DNA of 64,000 nt from Volvox africanus (Eukaryota > Chlorophyta > Chlorophyceae > Chlamydomonadales > Volvocaceae). The notes beneath the pieces were generated by a model. That model was not told where the DNA came from, made no database searches, and saw only the letters and a program-made list of their open reading frames with translations. The position numbers and the translations under genes are program-made. The stretch covers positions 5,123,001-5,187,000 of the forward strand of contig BSDZ01000078.1 in NCBI GenBank assembly GCA_030268105.1, read 5' to 3'. The number at the start of each line of letters is the position of its first letter. Positions within the stretch are counted from its first letter, which is position 1. This document shows, piece after piece, positions 47,401-57,033 of the stretch.

Positions 47401-48534
47401 GGTGACACAACAGCTCACCCGCGGCCTTAAAAGCAGTCCGTGGGCACCCTTCCGTAACAAATGGACGGCCTCCTTACGCCCGACTAGCTCTGGTTCGATT
47501 CGCGTGGCCATTGCGGTCACAGCGAAATTAACCATAGGCACCGCCTCAGTTTCGCCCTCCTTTGGTGTGACATATTCGAACGACAGGAAAGGTACCTTAA
47601 TCGACAGAGTACCCTTGCACATATGCAGGGTTGCGGTCTCCATGTCGATGCGCGCGCGGTACTGTCGTAATGTCGACGACCCCATTATGTACGGTGCAGT
47701 CTCTGCTAAGCCCTGCAGCACGTACGGCCGGGTCACAACACGCAAAGGGCCTATCGATAGGCTAAGGGTAATCCTGCCCACGATGGGATGCTTACCCCCG
47801 TCAGCAAGGGTAACCTGTGGACAATCAGACGACTCTGGGGACAACCCCAGCGCATTCACCTCTACGACAGAGATGAAGTCGTCACTGGCACCGGTGTCAA
47901 CAAGTGCCTTCAGAGTACGGCCATTCAAACCGATCTGAACCACAGGGACACGGTTATCTATGAGCGACTGCCCAGCAGACAACGTCAGTGCACTTAGGGC
48001 GGGTCCGTAACCTACGGCACCCCCGTCAGGAGCTTCGTACCAAACGTCAACCGAGTAGGACGTGCTTGGCCACGGAGCCAGCGTACCCTCCCGATCCACA
48101 CCATTAAACAAAACGGTGCCCGGTTCGAACCGGTGGACATGCCGCATACCCCTTAACGATGCCTCTGCCTTGCGCCGACAGAAAGCAGGGAGTAAAACAC
48201 ATGCGGCAGTGCCTGGGTATTGACGCCTACACCTCCTGTATATGGCCAACTGTTCCGACATCTCACGCAGAGACGAGGGGATGAACAAAACCACGTGGCT
48301 AGACAGATCGATAGACGACAGGGGACGGCGAGGTGTAAACAAATTACACAACGGGTCGAAGCAGAGAAGTCCCGTGCGTCCGTCAAGCGTGATGCGTCGC
48401 GCAATGACTCGCTCGATGTGTCCAAGTACACAAGGCAACAATGCCTTAACGGCTGGCCGTAAGGATGACCACCGACCACGCGTTAGTTCAGAAATCCCAG
48501 GTGGTGTCCCCTCCACAGGAACCCGGGCAAGCCC
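44476..48534 (-). CDS. pol: Pol polyprotein of element 3 (protease, RT, RNase H, integrase, chromodomain)
   Basis: Open from just after the gag TAG (48537-48535) to TGA at 44476-44478, in the same frame as gag, so it is probably made as a Gag-Pol fusion by readthrough. Counting from the first GTG codon (48516): about 160 residues without clear family assignment, protease with DTGA near 207-210, RT ([38 protein letters not shown]), RNase H (DASMFGSG, TGEQELLAVLHAL, TDHKPLT), integrase with HHCC finger (HPGSKRLID--CSLCQR) and catalytic core (MDFVVALPKT, SDRGGQFTSKFWEAL, YHPQTDGQTERTNR), and a chromodomain near the end (EYLVKWTGYTDEHNSWEPARNF split around the aromatic cage). A chromodomain places it among chromoviruses and may steer integration to marked chromatin. 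Confidence 0.95.
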   Translation of the reverse strand, partial: GLARVPVEGTPPGISELTRGRWSSLRPAVKALLPCVLGHIERVIARRITLDGRTGLLCFDPLCNLFTPRRPLSSIDLSSHVVLFIPSSLREMSEQLAIYRRCRRQYPGTAACVLLPAFCRRKAEASLRGMRHVHRFEPGTVLFNGVDREGTLAPWPSTSYSVDVWYEAPDGGAVGYGPALSALTLSAGQSLIDNRVPVVQIGLNGRTLKALVDTGASDDFISVVEVNALGLSPESSDCPQVTLADGGKHPIVGRITLSLSIGPLRVVTRPYVLQGLAETAPYIMGSSTLRQYRARIDMETATLHMCKGTLSIKVPFLSFEYVTPKEGETEAVPMVNFAVTAMATRIEPELVGRKEAVHLLRKGAHGLLLRPRVSCCVTTAQISADPEVEALLSQYEDVFKDIPGLPPMRPVDHTIPLMPGAQPTARPMYRLSPLELDEVKRQVTDLLAKGMIRPSTSPFSAPILFVGKKDGTLRMCIDYRGLNANTVKNRYPLPCVDDLLDKLKGSAYFSSIDLQQGYNQIRIAASDIPKTAFRTPFGHFEYTVLSFGLTNAPATFQAVMDRMFRPFIDRFVVCYLDDILVYSKTREEHLEHLRLVLDVMRREQLFAKRAKCFWAQPQVEYLGHIVSATGVKMDLRKVAVVRDWPAPQNLTELRKFLGLTNYFRKFIEKYSIIAAPLTNLTRKGVFVSLESWTSQCQRAFEELKRIIAEDVTLAFPDYSLPFRVEVVSDASMFGSGAVLLQEGRPIAFTSKKFSGAEIRYTTGEQELLAVLHALKEWRCYLEGRPFTLKTDHKPLTFLQSVPTLNRRQARWMEYLARFNCTWEYISGKLNIADALSRHPSLHAAILAAPVERPRSEEVPIATDLAERLKVAYNADAWFADPANVENLRKQNGLWLRTEGAATQIIVPNDDVLRYDILARFHEDPLAGHPGSKRLIDLVQRSFWWPRLAKDAANFVQTCSLCQRNKALSGKGHGLLQPLPVPDAPWESVSMDFVVALPKTEGGYDAVFVMVDRLTKMVHLAPCTSSCTAEQTARLFFDNVVRLHGVPKNVISDRGGQFTSKFWEALCKLVGMRVNLSTAYHPQTDGQTERTNRTLGDMLRNYAGRTPLVWDTYLTAAEFALNNAVNRSTGKSPFFLNYGFHPALPVWRELEVNVPAAKLFAKSFMSRITDAKSCLDAAQQRTTEYYNKSKQDVTFSEGQLVLLSTKNLRSLADGSRKLLPRWIGPYPVVRMVGNVAVELALPTDMTIHPTFHVSLVRPYRSTEPVPEPANAPAAIKPVPETWIAGKQKFYDVERVLDYRARRVGRHRRKRTVHEYLVKWTGYTDEHNSWEPARNFSQDMKPLLEEARKRATQT

Positions 48535-49770
48535 CTATTTCGGCTGAGGTACAAACGGCGGCATTAGAGGGCAATCCTTCGTGGAATGGTTCTCCGCACA
48601 CCGTAGACAAACGTTGGCCAATTTTCGACGCTCGAATTCGGAACGATTGCAATTCCATTTTGGCATAAATGTGTCGTCCGTACGAGTACGCTTCGCGTTG
48701 GGGTCGGAACGCTGTGCGGCTGCCGACGACGGCGCACCACCACGCTTCCTGTTCCTAGCTGGGTCCGAGCTCGGACCTGCTCCTACTGTACCACGGACAC
48801 CCGAGCTAGCGCCCCCGCGCGCCTTGCGTTGCCCGTTGCTGCGTCGCGTCGCGGCAGTAGGCGTGGGGCGGGTTGCGCCGAGGTCCTGGTCGAGAGCTAC
48901 AGCTTCCCCAAGCGGATCCTGCACTTGCACGGCATTTGCACGAGGGGCAGACTTGACTTCTTCCTCGCCGGCAAGGAGTCGTATCTCCGCGCCCTTAGCA
49001 AAAGCGACCAACGCGTCATACGACTTGATCTGCGCTCCAACCAAGTCAGTGGCGCACCATTTAGCCAAAAGTTTCGTTAGGCCTCGCCTAAACCAAAAGA
49101 CACGCTCGGATTCGGTGAGGTCAGCAATGGGAGTCACAAGTGCTTCGAAGCGTGACTGGTACGCAGGTACATTTTCATCCCGACGCATGTGGTAGCTACC
49201 GGCTGCCAAGACCTTACGAGCTTCCACATCGCGTGCTTGAACCTCAGTAGCGAATCGTGCGAGCAAAGCGGCGACCAACTCGTCAAAAGTATAGTTGCCC
49301 CGGGCGTTGGTCCAATTGCGATACCAGTCCTTCGCTGAGCCCTCGAGGGTGTTACCAACGAAGAGACACCTGATACCGTCATTATCACCACCATGAACAG
49401 CCTGGAGATACTTTTTAGCGTCACGCACGTACGCACGAGTTGCATCGGCTATGCTATGCCCTGGTGTCTTGTCGGTCAGCGAAATATTGAGCCTAGGAAC
49501 GGGAATCGACAATCTCATCACCTCAGGGATGTCATCATGCCCTCGAGCTTGAGGTAATGGCAGAACCCTTGGTCCAGCAGTGTTGTCCATATTCGTGTTC
49601 ACTGCTGAATGCGGCACAATTAAGTGAGCAGGGGTCTGAAGGAAAAGGGGCTCTTGAGGGGCTCGCGCGCCAACAGTCTCAAGACCTCTATCCGGTGCTC
49701 TAGCAGCCACAACAAAATCGGGTTGGCTAGCTAGGCTAGTGTGCGGCGTATCGTCGTGTTCCGCGGACAT
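48535..49770 (-). CDS. gag: Gag protein of element 3
   Basis: A 411-residue Gag, open from ATG (49770) to TAG (48537-48535). The capsid region (residues about 110-250) has the usual retrotransposon Gag signatures (AKDWYRNWTN, FDELVAALLARF, SYHMRRDENVPAYQSRFEAL). A basic, Gly/Ser-rich nucleocapsid linker follows (GGASSGVRG, NRKRGG, AKRTRTD), then one CCHC knuckle (C-x2-C-x3-H-x4-C) close to the C-terminus for RNA packaging. The homologues in elements 1 and 2 carry different single nonsense mutations, so this copy gives the reference length. It would assemble the cytoplasmic virus-like particle. Confidence 0.95.
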   Translation of the reverse strand: MSAEHDDTPHTSLASQPDFVVAARAPDRGLETVGARAPQEPLFLQTPAHLIVPHSAVNTNMDNTAGPRVLPLPQARGHDDIPEVMRLSIPVPRLNISLTDKTPGHSIADATRAYVRDAKKYLQAVHGGDNDGIRCLFVGNTLEGSAKDWYRNWTNARGNYTFDELVAALLARFATEVQARDVEARKVLAAGSYHMRRDENVPAYQSRFEALVTPIADLTESERVFWFRRGLTKLLAKWCATDLVGAQIKSYDALVAFAKGAEIRLLAGEEEVKSAPRANAVQVQDPLGEAVALDQDLGATRPTPTAATRRSNGQRKARGGASSGVRGTVGAGPSSDPARNRKRGGAPSSAAAQRSDPNAKRTRTDDTFMPKWNCNRSEFERRKLANVCLRCAENHSTKDCPLMPPFVPQPK

Positions 49771-50236
49771 GAAGCACTAAACGATACCCTAGATTTGCGT
49801 AATAGAAGCCGACTTCTATCGCAAAGGCAAGAGTACAAAGCGATTCGGTGAGCCTACCGACAGTACTCTTGAGAAGATTCAGCAAACTCAGCAAGTACTT
49901 GCCCAGCTGAGTCCTGATCTCCGTAGTTTGGGCAATGAGAGTCGCCAACTGGTCCGGACGAACGCCGGTCTCAGTCGCCGCGGCAAGCAATGCCGGTGCA
50001 CTGAGATTACCTGCGACTCAGAGCGTACACTTACACAACAAGTGCAGCAATCTAAACAAAAGCAATTAAACAATTACAAACCGGAAGCGGCGGCGTCCAA
50101 AACGGCGCGGCCTAAGTCTTCGGCAAAAGTATCTAGCGGTCCTCGTGGTTCGTCGCTGGAACTTGCCATAGAAAGAACCTACTTCCGATTAGACAAAGAG
50201 AGACAGTTAGGCAACGAACCTGTCTCGATACCAAAT

Positions 50237-51060
50237 TGTTGTACCTCTCGTTCGCGTTTGCTCATAAGTATCTGCACGTCTGGAGACTTTCGACAACGAT
50301 GCGCGAGCACTTGCAAGTACAGCAAGGCAAGCGCGAGCAAACAGAGACAGCGGAAGACTTCAAGACGAAGAGAGATATAACTTACGGTCTTACAGGTCGG
50401 AATGATGCAATGGACGAAATCGCCGTCAGCGCCGGAAGCAAGCAATCATCACGCGGCGGTGATTAGCGAAGTTCAGGCTTAGCTCGGGCTAAGTAGAATA
50501 TCGTATAGCAATAGTAATGCAGAACACACAAGTGTTCTCCGGTATCGAATGTCTAGTCTAGCTTAGCCGTCCTCGCATCTGTTATACTCGCAGCATCGCA
50601 GTGCCGTACGATTCACATTAGGAGGCCGATCCTAGATGTGACAACCCTACTGCGTATAGGCGATGTCTACTCGTAACAACGTATAAGCCTTTCCGGCATT
50701 CGCATGATGCAAGGGTCCGGATAACGATATCTGGTTGCAGGGCATGCATCGCGACAAGTGCGGCGCTCTCAACGTGTGCTTTAATGAAGTAATATTATAT
50801 CAGATAATATTACTTATCGTTTCATAGCACGAGCATAATGCGCACTTCAATGATTCGGTCATTCATGCATGCTAGGCGGATTTGCCATGATGCGATGTCG
50901 CGATGGATAATGACAACATGCCAGATGCATATATAAATATATGCGAATACATTTATATCATGCAGATTCATTCATATGTAATGCGTTCATCACAAAAGCA
51001 CTTCGCCTCGTAGAATCACGTCGACCTATGCGTCGGCGGGAAATGAACCGTAGCACAACA
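50237..51060 (-). repeat. Element 3 5' LTR (824 bp)
   Basis: Reverse orientation. The primer-binding site follows in the element's sense at 50222-50233 (reverse complement GTCTCGATACCA). Right edge abuts the second TCGAC and the rest of element 2 pol. Confidence 0.95.
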
Positions 51061-52729
51061 TCGACTGCACCTGGGAGTATATTTCTGGTAAATTGAATAT
51101 TGCCGATGCTCTCAGTCGACATCCGTCGCTACACACTGCAATTTTGGCAGCGCCCGTCGTGCGGCCACGTAGAGAGGAGGTACCGATCGCGACGGACCTC
51201 GCGGAGCGGTTGAAGGTTGCCTACAACGCAGACGCCTGGTTCACGGATCCGGCTGATGTAGAAAACCTTCGCAAGCAGAATGGCCTTTGGCTACGGACGG
51301 AGGGTGCAGCTACGCAAATCGTCGTTCCGAACGACGACGCGCTACGCTACGACATCCTTGCGTGGTTCCACGAGGACCCGTTAGCAGGACACCCTGGTAG
51401 CAAGCGATTGATCGACTTGGTGCAACGTTCCTTTTGGTGGCCTCGTTTGGCTAAGGATGCGGCGAACTTCGTCCAGACATGCAGTCTGTGCCAGCGCAAT
51501 AAGGCTTTGTCCGGTAAGGGCCATGGGTTGTTGCAACCGTTGCCTGTCCCAGATGCGCCTTGGGAAAGTGTTTCCATGGACTTCGTAGTCGCGCTGCCCA
51601 AAACTGAGGGGGGATATGATGCGGTGTTCGTAATGGTCGATCGTCTGACTAAGATGGTTCACCTAGCACCATGCACATCATCCTGCACGGCTGAGCAAAC
51701 TGCACGTTTGTTTTTCGACAATGTGGTTCGGTTACATGGGGTTCCCAAATATGTGATTTCGGACCGCGGTGGGCAGTTCACGTCTAAGTTTTGGGAAGCG
51801 CTCTGCAAGCTAGTTGGCATGCGCGTCAACCTGAGCACGGCGTATCACCCGCAGACTGATGGTCAAACCGAACGCACAAATCGCACGTTGGGTGATATGT
51901 TGCGCAATTATGCTGGTCGCACACCACTTGTTTGGGATACGTATTTGACTGCGGCAGAATTCGCGCTTAACAACGCTGTGAACCGCTCAACAGGCAAAAG
52001 TCCGTTCTTTCTCAACTACGGATTTCATCCCGCGCTATCCGTGTGGCGTGAGTTGGAAGTGAACGTGCCTGCTGCTAAACTTTTTGCCAAGTCTTTTATG
52101 TCCCGAATCACAGACGCGAAGTCATGTTTGGACGCGGCGCAGCAACGAACGACGGAATATTACAACAAATCCAAGCAGGATGTGACGTTTTCGGAAGGGC
52201 AACTCGTGTTGCTAAGCACCAAGAACTTGCGTTCCTTGGCCGACGGATCCCGAAAACTCTTACCTCGCTGGATTGGTCCGTATCCTGTCATGCGCATGGT
52301 TGGGAATGTGGCTGTGGAGCTTGCATTGCCCGCTGATATGACCATTCACCCCACGTTTCACGTATCGCTTGTTCGTCCGTATCATGGTACGGAACCCGTC
52401 CCTGAGCCTGCTAACGCCCCCGCAGCGATCGAACCAGTTCCCGAGACCTGGATCCCTGGTAAACAGAAGTTTTACGATGTGGAGCGGGTGTTAGATTATC
52501 GCGCGTGTTGTGTGGGCCGACACCGATGTAAGCGGACAGTACACGAGTACTTGGTTAAGTGGACAGGGTATACCGACGAGCACAACTCATGGGAACCGGC
52601 ACGCAACTTCTCACAGGACATGAAGCCCCTGCTCGAAGAAGCCCGCAAACGTGCCACGCAAGCCCAATGACCCTTGCAGTCAATGCTGTATGATGCAGCG
52701 AGGACGCTGCATACGGGAGGGGGGATAAT

Positions 52730-53553
52730 TGTTGTGCTACGGTTCATTTCCCGCCGACGCGTAGGTCGACGCGATTCTACGAGGCGAAGTGCTTTTGTGA
52801 TGAACGCATTACATATGAATGAATCTGCATGATATAAATGTATTCGCATATATTTATATATGCATCTGGCATGTTGTCATTATCCATCGCGACATCGCAT
52901 CATGGCAAATCCGCCTAGCATGCATGAAAGCCCGAAGCATTGAAGTGGGCATTATGCTCGTGCTACGAAACGATAAGTAATATTATCTGATATAATATTA
53001 CTTCATTAAAGCACACGTTGAGAGCACCGCACTCGTCGCGACACATGCCCTGCAACCGGATATCGTTATCCGGACCCTTGCATCATGCGAATGCCGGAAA
53101 GGCTTATACGTTGTTATGCGTAGACATCGCCTATACGCAGTAGGATTGTCACATCTAGGATCGGCCTCCTAATGTGAATCGTACGGCATTGCGATACTGC
53201 GAGTATAACAGATGCGAGGACGGCTAAGCAAGATAAGATATTCGATACCGGAGAACACTCGTGTGTTCTATATTACTATTGCTATACGCTATTCTACTTA
53301 GCCCGAGCTAAGCCTGAACTTCGCTAATCACCGCCGCGTGATGATTGCTTGCTTCCGGCGCTGACGGCGATTTCGTTCATTGCATCGTTCCGATCTGTAA
53401 GACTGTAAGTTATATCTCTCTTCGTCTTGAAGTCTTCCGCTGTCTCTGTTTGCTCTCGCTTGCCTTGCTGTACTTGCAAGTGCTCGCGCATCGTTGTCGA
53501 AAGTCTCCAGACGTGCAGATACTTATGAGCAAACGCGAACGAGAGGTACAACA
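52730..53553 (+). repeat. Element 2 3' LTR (824 bp)
   Basis: Ends ACAACA at 53553, directly followed by TCAG and exon 6 of Myb copy A, so the LTR supplies the sequence upstream of that splice acceptor in place of the natural intron. Confidence 0.95.
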
Positions 53554-56080
53554 TCAGGTCCGTGGAGTCAGGAGGAGATGGCCAAGCTGCAAGCCATAGT
53601 GCAGGAGCACCTGGACACCAAGGCGCGGGCCGAGGCCACTTTGGATGCGAGCATCAGCATGGCGGTAGCCCTGGGCGCAGCGACCGGCGCCCTAGGCGGC
53701 CTGGCCACTGTCAAGGGCGGCAAAGGCTCACGGTGGATTGTCCTGGATGGCATCAACTGGGAGGCAATTGCGGCTCGGATGGGCTCCCGCAATCCTCAGC
53801 AGTGCAAGGAGAAGTGGTGAGGGAAACGGGGTGCACAGAAGGGTGGGCCCGCAGCTGGACAGCTTCCGAAATCCACTGCTGTGCTCCGGAATAAGACAGA
53901 GAGAATAATGAGCTGAGGTTTAGGAAGCGTGGAAAAGCTCTTCGCCGGTGTGTGTTTGGGTATCAGATATGGCTGGGTTAGCGGTTTGCAGGAACGGTGG
54001 GCTCAGGTAGTGGATGAGGCTCAAGCAAAACCCAATCTTTTGACCCTTCAGTCCCACCCTACCTACCCAGGTATCTGCGTTCTCTCCTTCACTCGCTTAT
54101 CGCACGGCAGGTACGACGCTCTGTGTCCCAGCATGGTGAGCCGCGGCGAATGGGGCCCCGGTGACGACAAGCGCATGCTGCGATCCATGCTGCTGTCGGG
54201 TGCAACGTGGGAGTGGGAGGTCAACTGGGATTCGCTCGTGGAGGGTCGTACGGCACCACAGGTACGAGCTGTTTTCAACTTGCAGAAATTGTCTAGTGTA
54301 GAAACTGTTGAGATTGGCGATGCATGCACGTATAAGAGAATGAGAAGAAAAAAAGAAGTAATACCGTGAGGGCGAGGGCAAGGGCAGGGCGCTTTTCTTT
54401 CGAACATAAACAGGGATAAGAGACAATGGGGTGAGGGAACATTAGGTTTCCAGGCCCACCCCGGTTGAGGGACAGGAAGGAGCTGGATTATGGATGCCTT
54501 ACGGGAAGGAGTTTTGGGGCATCTGTATTTACGTGGCTGTACGCCAGTGCCTGCCGACGTTTTCCTTGTTGTGGGGCCTTGACCATTGTCAGGCACAAAT
54601 GCATTTCCTCGGACTTCCTTCAGACTGCCGTATGCCATAAGCGTACGGAGGGCGCTCGTGTTGGTAATTTGTTATGCCCAAGCGCCAGCACGAAAGCGTA
54701 CTTTCTTGCTCTCGTTTGTTGCTTCCATTCATTTTCATCGATTGGCCAATACACAGCACGCGCTTCAGTGTGTTCGCTGATTTCACGCCGTTGGCTTCCC
54801 TTTCCCCTCGCCTCGCAGTGCAAGCGGCGGTGGCGGCTGATGCTCAAGTGTGTCCCTGACCACCGAAACATGGAATTCGATGCTGTGCTGCAGTTTCTGA
54901 TTGACAAGTACGCGCCGAAGCTGCGTTCGTTGCAGGCCCAGCATACGGAGCATCTCATGCACCAGCAGGAGACGCTGCATCAGATATTGCACCTACAGGG
55001 CATGGGCCTGGTGCCCTCAACGGCTACTGCTGCGGGTGCGGATGGTGCAGGCACGGATATGGGGGGGCATTTGGGTGTTGGGGGCGGCTTGGGCTCGCTG
55101 GATCCACAACAACAGCAGGCAGCAGCGGCAGCCGCTGCTGCGGCGGCGGCGCTGGCAGGTCAGATGGGCGCTGGCGGGGTGCTGGGGTTACCTGGACTGG
55201 ACACCAATGCGGCCCATTTAGCGGCCGCGAGTCAGGAAATGCTGGCGGCAGCGGCAGCAGCGGCAGCCGCAGCCGCGGCGGTGGCAGCGGGAGGCCTAGA
55301 TGCCGTAGCAGTGCGCTAACAACAACAACGCGGCACAGGTACCGCATGCACCAGCCATGTTCAGCTGTCGCAGCACGTGCAACGGAATGCGTGCGATGTC
55401 AGGCGAATCCATCGTGGAGGGCCTTATGCCGGAGTGTTGGATTTAGGGTGCAGTATTAGACTGATACATGTTGGATCATGAATTGGTGGCAGGTAAACCA
55501 TCCGGACTAAACATGGCTGCGGGTGGCGAGAACTAATTTGCACGCTACTTGTAAGCCGGGCACTTGTTATGGCAATTTGCGCTGCTAATTATGGTAGATG
55601 GACGAGTTAGGACGCTTTAGGCCTGGGTCTGCATCCCAGTGGGGTTCCCTGCCAGGGTCGACCCAAGAGCTTGGATTCAGTTTTCAGTAGCTTGTAATAC
55701 GAGCTTCATGTGGATGGGAGAAGCCCCAGGCCCCCGGTGGCTGGTAGACCTGATAGACCTGGCCCCGGGTGGAAGTAGGCGTGCCCACATCCTTGTCGTT
55801 CCCTCATGTGTACGGGGTGGTTCTTGCAGATGTCCATGGCCAGGCAGGGCCACCGCTATCATGAGACTTATAATTATGATGGTGATGAAGGCACATATGT
55901 GTTGTACTATCCCGCGTTGCTCAGTGAGGCACTGCTGCCGAACCCCCTGTCAATAAAGGCTATACACCCTGGATCACGGCACACCCCATCAAATTCACGG
56001 TAACCCTCAGCTTCGTCGTCTGTCCCAGTAGGCTGGCCGCAACACTCCACGATGCTTGCAAGTCAAGCCCTAGGCCAAGC

Positions 56081-57033
56081 CGAAAGGCCGCGCAAACATC
56101 GCGCGTTGCTTCATCGCATAGCAACTTCTCCTCTTTGATTGCCCCGGAGAAGAAGGCCAGGGACCCGAATCCTCCAGTGCGGAGGTATAACTGCAACACA
56201 ACTAACTCCCACCTGTAATCCAGATTAAACTTCGACCCGAGAGCTGGAATATGCAAGAAGGAACAGGTCAAAAGTTTTCGGCCAGTCCCTCACTAGGCCG
56301 TAAATAAGTTAGCTTTGACGTACAATACATTACTAGCTTAAGTAATGCGTGTTCAGTAAAGAAGAAAAGCTCTGTTTATAATGTCGTTTTCTTAGCACGC
56401 CAAGTGACGTACAGGACTTCGCCCGCTCAGTGCTGCCTTGGCGGCTCATTCCTTAATCATCTTCAGTACCGACGTGTAGAGTTGTTGCAAGAAGAAGAGA
56501 ACACTGCATGTCGTGCCTATTACACATTTACAGATAGCTCGCGAAGACCTCGCTGAGAGCGGTCGTGAAGTCCCCCTGGACCAGCGCCCTGGAGCTTCTG
56601 GGCCAGGGAGGCCGCACCTTGGGCGGGAACCTAGCTCGAGCAGGGTCAGTGCAAATCTTGCGCTTCCTCGACGCGCCTGGGCGCGCGCCCAGGCTCGGAG
56701 GCGGCTGCGTTGGCGGAGCATTGAAACATACGTTCTGAGAATACGCCTGTCCCGACCGGTAAGCACGCCACCTTGCAAAACGACAGTGTATTAAAAGGTT
56801 AAAATAGCTATCTTTAAGTGTGGGACACTATGGTACTAAGCGCAGCTGCACAGGGCCTGTTCTTTCAGGCGAGCTTTTTCTGTCACTTACCCACAGACCC
56901 GCACGGACCTGACCGGGGCAAGAAAGTTCCGAAAAAAGGTTGCGACCCTCACAAAAAGCTATGACTGAAGTTAATAGTGAGCGTCGGAAGCACTGAAGTC
57001 CTTGGAAACCTTCCGTCGCCCGTGTCCAGCAAC
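56081..57033 (+). promoter_or_regulatory. 5' flank of Myb gene copy B (promoter/leader)
   Basis: This region precedes the intact gene. It contains a perfect 20-bp palindrome at 56675-56694 (half-site GCCTGGGCGC) and an 11-codon upstream open frame at 56961-56996 ending 37 nt before the main ATG. Promoter role inferred from position. Confidence 0.4.
56675..56694. other. Perfect 20-bp GC palindrome upstream of the Myb gene
   Basis: GCCTGGGCGC followed by its exact reverse complement. In copy A (26210-26229) one central base is A, so symmetry is lost by one mismatch. It could be a dimer binding site or a cruciform; function unknown. Confidence 0.5.

Larger units (their letters stand above)
43590..51060 (-). 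mobile_element. Gypsy element 3, complete and apparently intact (7471 bp)
   Basis: Reverse-strand element nested in pol of element 2, with 5-bp target duplication TCGAC (43585-43589 and 51061-51065). The two 824-bp LTRs differ at only a handful of positions that I noticed (for example 44054/50701, 44086/50733, 44369/51018). gag (411 codons) and pol (over 1340 codons) are both open. It is the youngest element here and the best candidate for an autonomous, recently active copy. Confidence 0.97.
41133..52670 (+). pseudogene. pol: pol of element 2, interrupted by element 3
   Basis: Coding sequence 41133-43589 continues at 51066-52670. Nothing else appears broken: protease, RT with YLDDILVYS, RNase H, integrase and chromodomain are present in one frame. 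Element 3 entered between RNase H (MEYLARFD) and the integrase finger, with target duplication TCGAC at 43585-43589 and 51061-51065. Transcripts would run into antisense element 3. Confidence 0.95.
38608..53553 (+). mobile_element. Gypsy element 2, full length but split by nested element 3
   Basis: Made of 38608-43589 and 51066-53553 (7470 bp without the nested element). Intact order: LTR, primer-binding site, gag, TAG, pol, polypurine tract, LTR. Its outer flanks do not form a target duplication: left is element 4 sequence (GTGTG), right is TCAGG, the 3' splice site before exon 6 of Myb copy A. This suggests recombination or deletion after insertion. Confidence 0.95.
26569..55319 (+). pseudogene. 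Reb1/TTF1-like Myb gene, copy A, disrupted
   Basis: This is the duplicate of the gene at 57034-63074. Surviving pieces: exon 1 in two parts (26569-27037 and 34517-35073) separated by gypsy element 1; exon 2 35512-36338; exon 3 36710-36821; exon 6 53558-53816; exon 7 54111-54261; exon 8 54819-55319. Exons 4 and 5, encoding the end of Myb repeat 1 and all of repeat 2, are missing, replaced by 16.6 kb of retrotransposon. Remaining exons are still open and differ from copy B by a few substitutions and one Gln codon fewer in the poly-Gln tract of exon 2. With exon 1 broken and the best DNA-binding repeat gone, a working product is not expected. The preserved reading frames show the inactivation is recent. 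Confidence 0.9.
24971..55861 (+). repeat. Tandem unit copy A, expanded by retrotransposons
   Basis: With insertions removed, this matches 55862-63633: 25585-27037 to 56046-57501, 34517-36963 to about 57507-59952, and 53554-55861 to 61311-63633. It is 30.9 kb instead of 7.8 kb because of the solo LTR and four gypsy elements, and it lacks the equivalent of 59953-61310. Junctions with copy B share the 5-bp microhomology TATCA (24966-24970, 55857-55861, 63629-63633). Confidence 0.9.

Noticed and set aside
44476..49770. Many open frames on the opposite strand of gag and pol
   Set aside because: They mirror the codon bias of the sense genes and have no family features.
53324..53554. A conserved 76-codon frame antisense to the end of each LTR (also at 39201-39431, 43592-43819, 50236-50466)
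   Set aside because: It is present because the LTRs are nearly identical; it spans the LTR terminus, has no motif, and is not open in the more diverged LTR copies at the same length.
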